Part shown: positions 7,507-11,693 of the stretch, piece after piece
How positions within the stretch are numbered: position 1 is the first letter of the stretch
Layout of the letters: each line of letters begins with the position of its first letter
Assembly (NCBI GenBank): GCA_003132865.1
Contig: PKYZ01000252.1
Location: 754-12,446, forward strand
DNA: 11,693 bases
Reading direction: 5' to 3'
From: Bryobacterales bacterium
GTDB lineage: Bacteria > Acidobacteriota > Terriglobia > Bryobacterales > Bryobacteraceae
Made by a program: the position numbers and the translations under genes
The notes under the pieces: generated by a model
Databases searched by the model: none
The model's input: only the letters and a program-made list of their open reading frames with translations
Told to the model about the DNA's origin: nothing

Positions 7507-7698
7507 CTACCAGGGCTGCGCCCGTTCCAGGAGGCGCTCCACCTGCTCGCGAGTGACCGTCGGACACCCTTCCATGAAATCATCTATCGTAAAGCCGGCC
7601 TTGAGATCGTCCAGCAGAAGGCGCACTGGGACGCGCGTGCCGCGGAAGCAGAGCGTTCCGTGCATGAGACGTGGATCGACCGACACAATCTCGCTCAT
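7507..7698 (-). CDS. DUF433 family antitoxin-like protein
   Basis: A 63-residue protein of the DUF433 family, small helix-turn-helix proteins usually encoded beside a PIN-like (DUF5615) toxin. It shows the family pattern IVSVDPRLMHG, then CFRGTRVPVRLLLDDLKAG (17-35), then DDFMEGCPTVTREQVERLL (39-57). ATG at 7698 has AGAGG five bases upstream; an ATG at 7722 with GGAAG upstream would add eight residues and cannot be excluded. No DUF5615 toxin follows: the gene ends one base from the end of the convergent metal transporter gene. It therefore looks orphaned. It is divergent from the MazF cassette to its right. Confidence 0.85.
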   Translation of the reverse strand: MSEIVSVDPRLMHGTLCFRGTRVPVRLLLDDLKAGFTIDDFMEGCPTVTREQVERLLERAQPW

Positions 7699-7804
7699 GC
7701 GTGCCTCTATTTCCCCGTTCATGCACTTCCAGAATATGATGACCTGACCGGCGTTGCAAGCGGACCGACGACACGAATTAAGGTAAACTAAAGGCGGGAC
7801 AAAA

Positions 7805-7990
7805 ATGGAAGCTCTGCTTGAAATACTCGACACGAAGCTGCGCGAGTGGCGTCCTGAGACGGCTACCGAGGTACGGAAGGCCCTGGCTGAGATTGTCGAT
7901 CTTGCCGACCAGGACGCTCTTGACCTGATGAGGTCGCGGGCGGTGGAGCAGGAGGTTCTGGACCTCATTGATGAGCCCACGTCCCGGTGA
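7805..7990 (+). CDS. Small acidic protein, probable antitoxin of the MazF-like toxin
   Basis: A 61-residue protein with about 16 acidic and 8 basic residues, predicted almost wholly helical. I recognise no domain and see no AbrB, ribbon-helix-helix or other DNA-binding motif. Its role is inferred from position: it directly precedes the MazF-like gene and overlaps it by 20 bases, as antitoxin genes usually do. The start ATG follows AAAGGCGGGAC, a fair ribosome binding site. If it is the antitoxin, it would bind and block the ribonuclease downstream. Confidence 0.7.
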   Translation: MEALLEILDTKLREWRPETATEVRKALAEIVDLADQDALDLMRSRAVEQEVLDLIDEPTSR

Positions 7991-8312
7991 GGTCTGGTTG
8001 GCCGATCTGGGCCAGGCTGCGAAGACGCGACCCGTCGTGATCGTCTCGCGCTATGATCCCGATTCACCGCGCGCCCTTGTGCTTTATATCCCGCTGACCA
8101 CCCAGAACCGGACAAGCCCCTATGAAAGTGCCCCTTCCGCGCCTTCGTTCCTGGATCGGGATTCGTTTGCTAATGTCCAAGGGCTTGGCTCAGTGCCGAC
8201 TGTCCGTCTCGGGAGGCGGCTCGGCTCGCTCCCGCCCCCAGTGATGACTAAAATCAGACAGGCTTTGGTATTTGCGCTGGATCTGCATGCTTTGCCCGAT
8301 GCGGAAGCATAG
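7971..8312 (+). CDS. MazF/PemK-family endoribonuclease toxin
   Basis: A 113-residue toxin of the MazF/PemK family, which cuts mRNA at short specific sequences and halts growth unless bound by its antitoxin. The N-terminal PRPGEVWLADLG (3-14), the loop and strand KTRPVVIVSR (18-27), the strand LVLYIPLTTQ (37-46), the central FANVQGLGSVPTVRLGRRLG, and the last helix of about 20 residues match the family, as does the length. R20 and T43/T44 are the likely active-site residues. The chosen ATG (7971) is the first after the TTG at 7968 and lies inside the end of the antitoxin gene, so translation is probably coupled. No partner of the AbrB type is present. Confidence 0.9.
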   Translation: MSPRPGEVWLADLGQAAKTRPVVIVSRYDPDSPRALVLYIPLTTQNRTSPYESAPSAPSFLDRDSFANVQGLGSVPTVRLGRRLGSLPPPVMTKIRQALVFALDLHALPDAEA

Positions 8313-8465
8313 CGGCTTAAAGCGGTCATGACCCTTGCCTGTCCGGCGTCCGAAGGAGTTCCGGCAGGTTCCATTCCCACTTGACAGTGGCGTTTGGTCT
8401 GGGGCCGCTTCGTGGGCTTCGCGTTACATCGACCGCCGGACCGAGGCAGAACCGGCTAGATCTGG

Positions 8466-8648
8466 CTATCCGATTTGGACGCTTGCGCCAACGGCCTCGA
8501 ACTTACTCGCGATCGCCTTAGCCTCCTCCTCATCAACGCCATGCTTAACTGGTCGCGGTACATTGTCCACCAGATCCTTGGCCTCCCTTAGGTCGAAGCC
8601 AGTCACCTCGCGAACGGCCTTGATCACGTTTATTTTGTTTGCGCCCAC
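8466..8648 (-). CDS. Ribosomal L7/L12 C-terminal-like domain fragment
   Basis: A 60-residue open frame from a GTG. It matches the C-terminal domain of ribosomal protein L7/L12: KINVIKAVREVTGFDLREAK (5-24), DLVDNVPRPVKHGV, then EEEAKAIASKFEAVGASVQI. It is not rplL, because there is no N-terminal dimerisation domain and no ribosomal operon. The domain homology continues upstream of the GTG (SLTVTLISVGANK, the first beta strand), and the GTG has no ribosome binding site, so this is the tail of the broken upstream gene rather than a gene of its own. Confidence 0.7.
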   Translation of the reverse strand: MGANKINVIKAVREVTGFDLREAKDLVDNVPRPVKHGVDEEEAKAIASKFEAVGASVQIG

Positions 8649-8723
8649 AGAGATCAGGGTAACCGTAAGTGAGGCCCCGCTGCAGCTCGAAAGCGGCGTA
8701 GGAGGCGGTAGGGGCCGTTGGAC

Positions 8724-9026
8724 CTACCAAGCCGAAAACTGGCGCGCTTCCTCCTTCCAGGCTTCCGCCCGCTGTCTCAGTTGGGGAAGAGATCGAAGCC
8801 ATTCCTCCTTGGTGCGGACATATTCTTCGAGTTGGCGTTTGTGTGTCAGGTTCTGACGCCGCACCGACAGATTGTTACCAATGACGAACCCGACCGCGGC
8901 AGACACGACCGCGGCAGGGATGACCAACTCCGAAGGAACACGTCCCCGGAGTAAGGGGAAGTTGCTCAGCACGGAAAAGGAAAAGAAGATAGCAAATGGG
9001 GAACCAATGGCGAACCCGCATCCCAT
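8724..9026 (-). CDS. Two-helix membrane segment of the broken gene
   Basis: A 100-residue open frame from an ATG preceded by GGTGGTGGG. It has two hydrophobic stretches (about residues 6-25, GSPFAIFFSFSVLSNF, and 36-54, ELVIPAAVVSAAVGFVIG), then a basic, charged helix with EEYVRTKEEWLRSLPQLRQR and a TAG. The same frame is open back to 9128, overlapping the preceding segment, and forward past the TAG into the L7/L12-like domain. I read it as part of the broken gene; as a free-standing gene it would be a small inner-membrane protein of unknown function. Confidence 0.5.
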   Translation of the reverse strand: MGCGFAIGSPFAIFFSFSVLSNFPLLRGRVPSELVIPAAVVSAAVGFVIGNNLSVRRQNLTHKRQLEEYVRTKEEWLRSLPQLRQRAEAWKEEARQFSAW

Positions 9027-9057
9027 CCCACCACCGCTCGTTACCCCATCGTCTCGT

Positions 9058-9627
9058 TCACCCTCCCAATAGAAGCCTCGCAACTGTTTTGCGCGCTTCA
9101 CATGCGGCCACACCTTGCTGCGAAGCATCGATGTTGTTCTGAAACGACCGCTGGGCGATCTTGTCTAACTCAGCCCTCATCCGGCCCAGCCTCTCATTCA
9201 ACTCTTCGATGTCCACCTCCAATGTGGGCAGTGACTGCCTCGCGCGGGGAAGTTCGCGCTCAATGGATTCAACGGCCGCCAAGTCCTCCTCGGAATTCGG
9301 GGCGGATCGCTTCGCCCAAGCGACTGCCTCTGCCACCTCGCCAAGTTTCGCTTGGGTTGCTCGCGCCAGTGGACCAGGAGAGATCGCCGCCCGCCTGAAC
9401 ACTGCCTCAACGCCGGCACGAAAGGTCTCGAAGTCGCCATCCTGAGAGGCCTTTGCAAAGTACCTTCGGTCCCTATCCGACAGAATCTCCAATTTCTGTG
9501 CGGCATCCTGAGTTTGCCCAACCAGGGCGTGGCACTTCGCTTGTGTGTAGACGATCTCGTTGAACCGGGGCCAGAGCGTGGCCGCCTTGGTCAGGTATTT
9601 CAGAGCACGTTCGAGACATGAACGCAT
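9058..9627 (-). CDS. Helical repeat and coiled-coil segment of the broken gene
   Basis: A 189-residue open frame. Residues 1-55 are TPR-like paired helices (LERALKYLTKAATLWPRFNE, then YTQAKCHALVGQTQDAAQKL). A segment DRDRRYFAKASQDGDFETFR follows, then a long helical region rich in E, R and L (about 95-180) that should form a coiled coil. There is no signal peptide. The ATG at 9627 has no ribosome binding site, and protein similarity of style continues upstream in another frame, so it is probably an internal piece. The last six codons before TGA come from reading past a frameshift in an AAAA run near 9090. Confidence 0.6.
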   Translation of the reverse strand: MRSCLERALKYLTKAATLWPRFNEIVYTQAKCHALVGQTQDAAQKLEILSDRDRRYFAKASQDGDFETFRAGVEAVFRRAAISPGPLARATQAKLGEVAEAVAWAKRSAPNSEEDLAAVESIERELPRARQSLPTLEVDIEELNERLGRMRAELDKIAQRSFQNNIDASQQGVAACEARKTVARLLLGG

Positions 9628-9629
9628 CG

Positions 9630-9977
9630 AGTCGGAGTGCCCACAGCTTGCTCTTGTTCTCCGATGAGGTATGCGGCGACTGCGGCATTGAAATACGCCT
9701 GGCCGCAGTATTCATTCCACTGCGGAAACGTGCCCTTTTCTGCATCCGCGTACCGAGCGGCAAGCAGGAGGTGCCTTTCAGCCTGAGGCAGGTCAATAAC
9801 GTCGTCATCCTCGTCGCGTCCGTAGAGAAACAGCTTTCCGATCTGAAGCTGGAGGGGAAAATCAACCTCGTTCTTCTGCTCCGCTCTAAGAATATGCTTC
9901 GAGAGCCTTGTCCAGTAGGCCCTTCCGAAAGTGTCCCTGCCCCAACTGGAAGAGTTCCCTTGCTTGAGTCAGAAGTG
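9630..9977 (-). pseudogene. TPR-like middle segment split over two frames
   Basis: No single frame carries this stretch. From about 9977 to 9889 one frame reads PLLTQARELFQLGQGHFRKG and LLDKALEAY, a canonical TPR-type helix pair, and then meets a TAG at 9888-9886. From about 9888 to 9638 another frame reads LRAEQKNEVDFPLQLQIGKL and FLYGRDEDDDVIDLPQAERH, followed by helices up to GEQEQAVG, with no stop. The join needs only removal of one T. Codon use and amino-acid pattern change cleanly at the joins, which argues for one ancestral reading frame. Confidence 0.65.
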
Positions 9978-10322
9978 GGACTGCAGCGTCTTGTGAATCG
10001 CGTCCAGCCGAGCAGCAATTTGGGAGAGCTGCTCGATCTGCTTGTCCATTCGATCCACCATCAACGTGAAGCCCCACTCGAATTCGGCCCGCAGTTCCTC
10101 GAATCCGCTCTGGAGTGCCTGCTCGATGTGACGAAGCTGCTCTGTTTGCTGGCGCAACTCGTCGACCTGTTCATGGGCTACTTCGAGCGCCTCGGACTGG
10201 ATCTCAATACTCCGTCCACTCTGCCCGTAGGTCGCATTCCCGGATTCGATGGCCCCCTGAATGTCCAAGAGGTAGTTGTCCCACTTGTGCTTGCCGTAGT
10301 AATAAGGGCCAAGTAACGCCAT
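9969..10322 (-). CDS. N-terminal coiled-coil segment of the broken gene
   Basis: A 117-residue open frame. The ATG at 10322 follows AAGGAG with a four-base spacer, the best ribosome binding site in the right half of the window; a longer frame from 10379 lacks one. The N-terminus MALLGPYYYGKHKWDNYLLD is aromatic-rich and has no signal peptide. Residues 38-115 are a long amphipathic helix rich in E, Q and L (EALEVAHEQVDELRQQTEQL and onward to LDAIHKTLQS), a likely coiled coil. The frame then ends two codons after a probable lost C in a CCC run, while the next frame continues the protein. Confidence 0.68.
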   Translation of the reverse strand: MALLGPYYYGKHKWDNYLLDIQGAIESGNATYGQSGRSIEIQSEALEVAHEQVDELRQQTEQLRHIEQALQSGFEELRAEFEWGFTLMVDRMDKQIEQLSQIAARLDAIHKTLQSHF

Positions 10323-10595
10323 AGTACTCCTTGCTTCGGGGAACTCAGAATTGGAGCTTACATGATACCGCTTTCGCAAATGCTGAGACTGGGCGCCACG
10401 GCAAACACCACCTTCGGAATCCGCTTGACGCCCATCTTTCAGACGGCGAAGGTCATTCGGCTACGCAGTTGGCGTGGAGGAGATGTGATTGCCAGAAAAG
10501 TTGCGCTTGCATCCAAATCAGGGCTGGTTCGGAAGGTATCCGGCTCATAGGCGTGCATGTTGGGCTATTCGTTGTCGGTCGCGAAAAAGATCGGT
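10323..10595. other. Intergenic stretch with no recognisable gene
   Basis: This 273-base gap lies between atpC and the broken gene. Short open frames on the plus strand have no family features or ribosome binding sites. No hairpin followed by a T run is visible on either strand, so the end of the ATP synthase transcript is not marked by an obvious intrinsic terminator. The only supported site is the AAGGAG ribosome binding site at its left edge. Confidence 0.5.

Positions 10596-11693
<1,098 letters not shown>

Larger units (their letters stand above)
8466..10322 (-). pseudogene. Broken gene for a coiled-coil/TPR membrane protein with L7/L12-like C-terminal domain
   Basis: Reading across frames reconstructs one protein of about 618 codons. 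Order: N-terminal YYYGKHKWDNYLLDIQ, coiled coil (about 45-116), TPR-like helices (LLTQARELFQLGQGHFRKG onward, to about 300), a second coiled coil, two membrane helices, a charged helix, a proline-rich linker and an L7/L12 C-terminal-like domain. Lesions: a base missing near 9977 (CCC, between TLQS and PLLTQ); an extra T near 9890 (between LEAY and LRAEQ); a base missing near 9638 (between EQAVG and HSDSM); an extra A in AAAA near 9090 (between CEARK and QLRGF); and a TAG at 8726-8724. The indels alternate -1, +1, -1, +1, so the net frame is kept. The start at 10322 has a perfect AAGGAG. The alternative is sequencing error. Function is unknown; the intact form would be membrane-anchored. Confidence 0.72.

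Noticed and set aside
5822..7583. Two 333-codon minus-strand frames opposite inositol oxygenase and the metal transporter
   Set aside because: They are antisense shadows of two intact, recognisable plus-strand genes.
7507..8115. A 202-codon frame extending the DUF433 gene upstream
   Set aside because: The extension is R/S-rich and crosses the antitoxin and MazF genes. The family normally starts near IVSVDP.
8324..8333. Perfect 10-base palindrome GGTCATGACC just after the MazF gene
   Set aside because: It is too short, with no loop and no T run, to be called a terminator. It could be an operator but nothing else supports that.
9473..10018. A 181-codon minus-strand frame across the broken gene
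   Set aside because: Its composition (S/R/T-rich, no pattern) is that of an off-frame reading. The other two frames carry the TPR-like protein.

Overview
The window is GC-rich, densely coding bacterial chromosome. The protein set suggests an acidobacterium of the Solibacter/Bryobacterales type: a Uma2-family nuclease of the kind expanded in that group, a Tat-exported GMC dehydrogenase with a multiheme cytochrome, and bacterial inositol oxygenase. This assignment is inference from protein style; no rRNA is present to settle it. No rRNA, tRNA, CRISPR array or insertion sequence was seen.

Left end (1-891, minus strand): the first 29 codons of a secreted protein, then a 234-residue cytoplasmic protein with a DUF2007-like domain and a C-terminal zinc ribbon. 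Region 976-4313 (plus) is a tight three-gene electron-transfer operon: a Tat-signal gluconate 2-dehydrogenase subunit 3-like protein, a GMC flavoprotein with a cysteine cluster, and a nine-heme c-type cytochrome. Together they look like a periplasmic sugar or alcohol dehydrogenase that passes electrons to a multiheme chain. Next come a Uma2-family nuclease (plus) and, tail to tail with overlapping stop codons, a secreted S1/P1 zinc nuclease (minus).

Region 5801-7505 (plus) holds myo-inositol oxygenase (a di-iron enzyme) followed 4 bases later by a cation diffusion facilitator whose two metal-site motifs carry E and N where H or D is usual. Region 7507-8312 is toxin-antitoxin-like: an orphan DUF433 antitoxin on the minus strand and a two-gene cassette on the plus strand, a small acidic protein overlapping a MazF/PemK toxin.

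Region 8466-10322 (minus) is the most unusual part. Read frame by frame it is a series of small hypothetical genes. Reading across the frames reconstructs one protein of about 618 codons: coiled coil, TPR-like helical repeats, a second coiled coil, two membrane helices and a ribosomal L7/L12 C-terminal-like domain. It is broken by four single-base indels of alternating sign, mostly at short homopolymers, plus an in-frame stop. It is either a decaying pseudogene or a locally mis-sequenced gene. After a 273-base gap with no convincing gene, the right end carries atpC and the 3' part of atpD of the F-type ATP synthase operon (minus).
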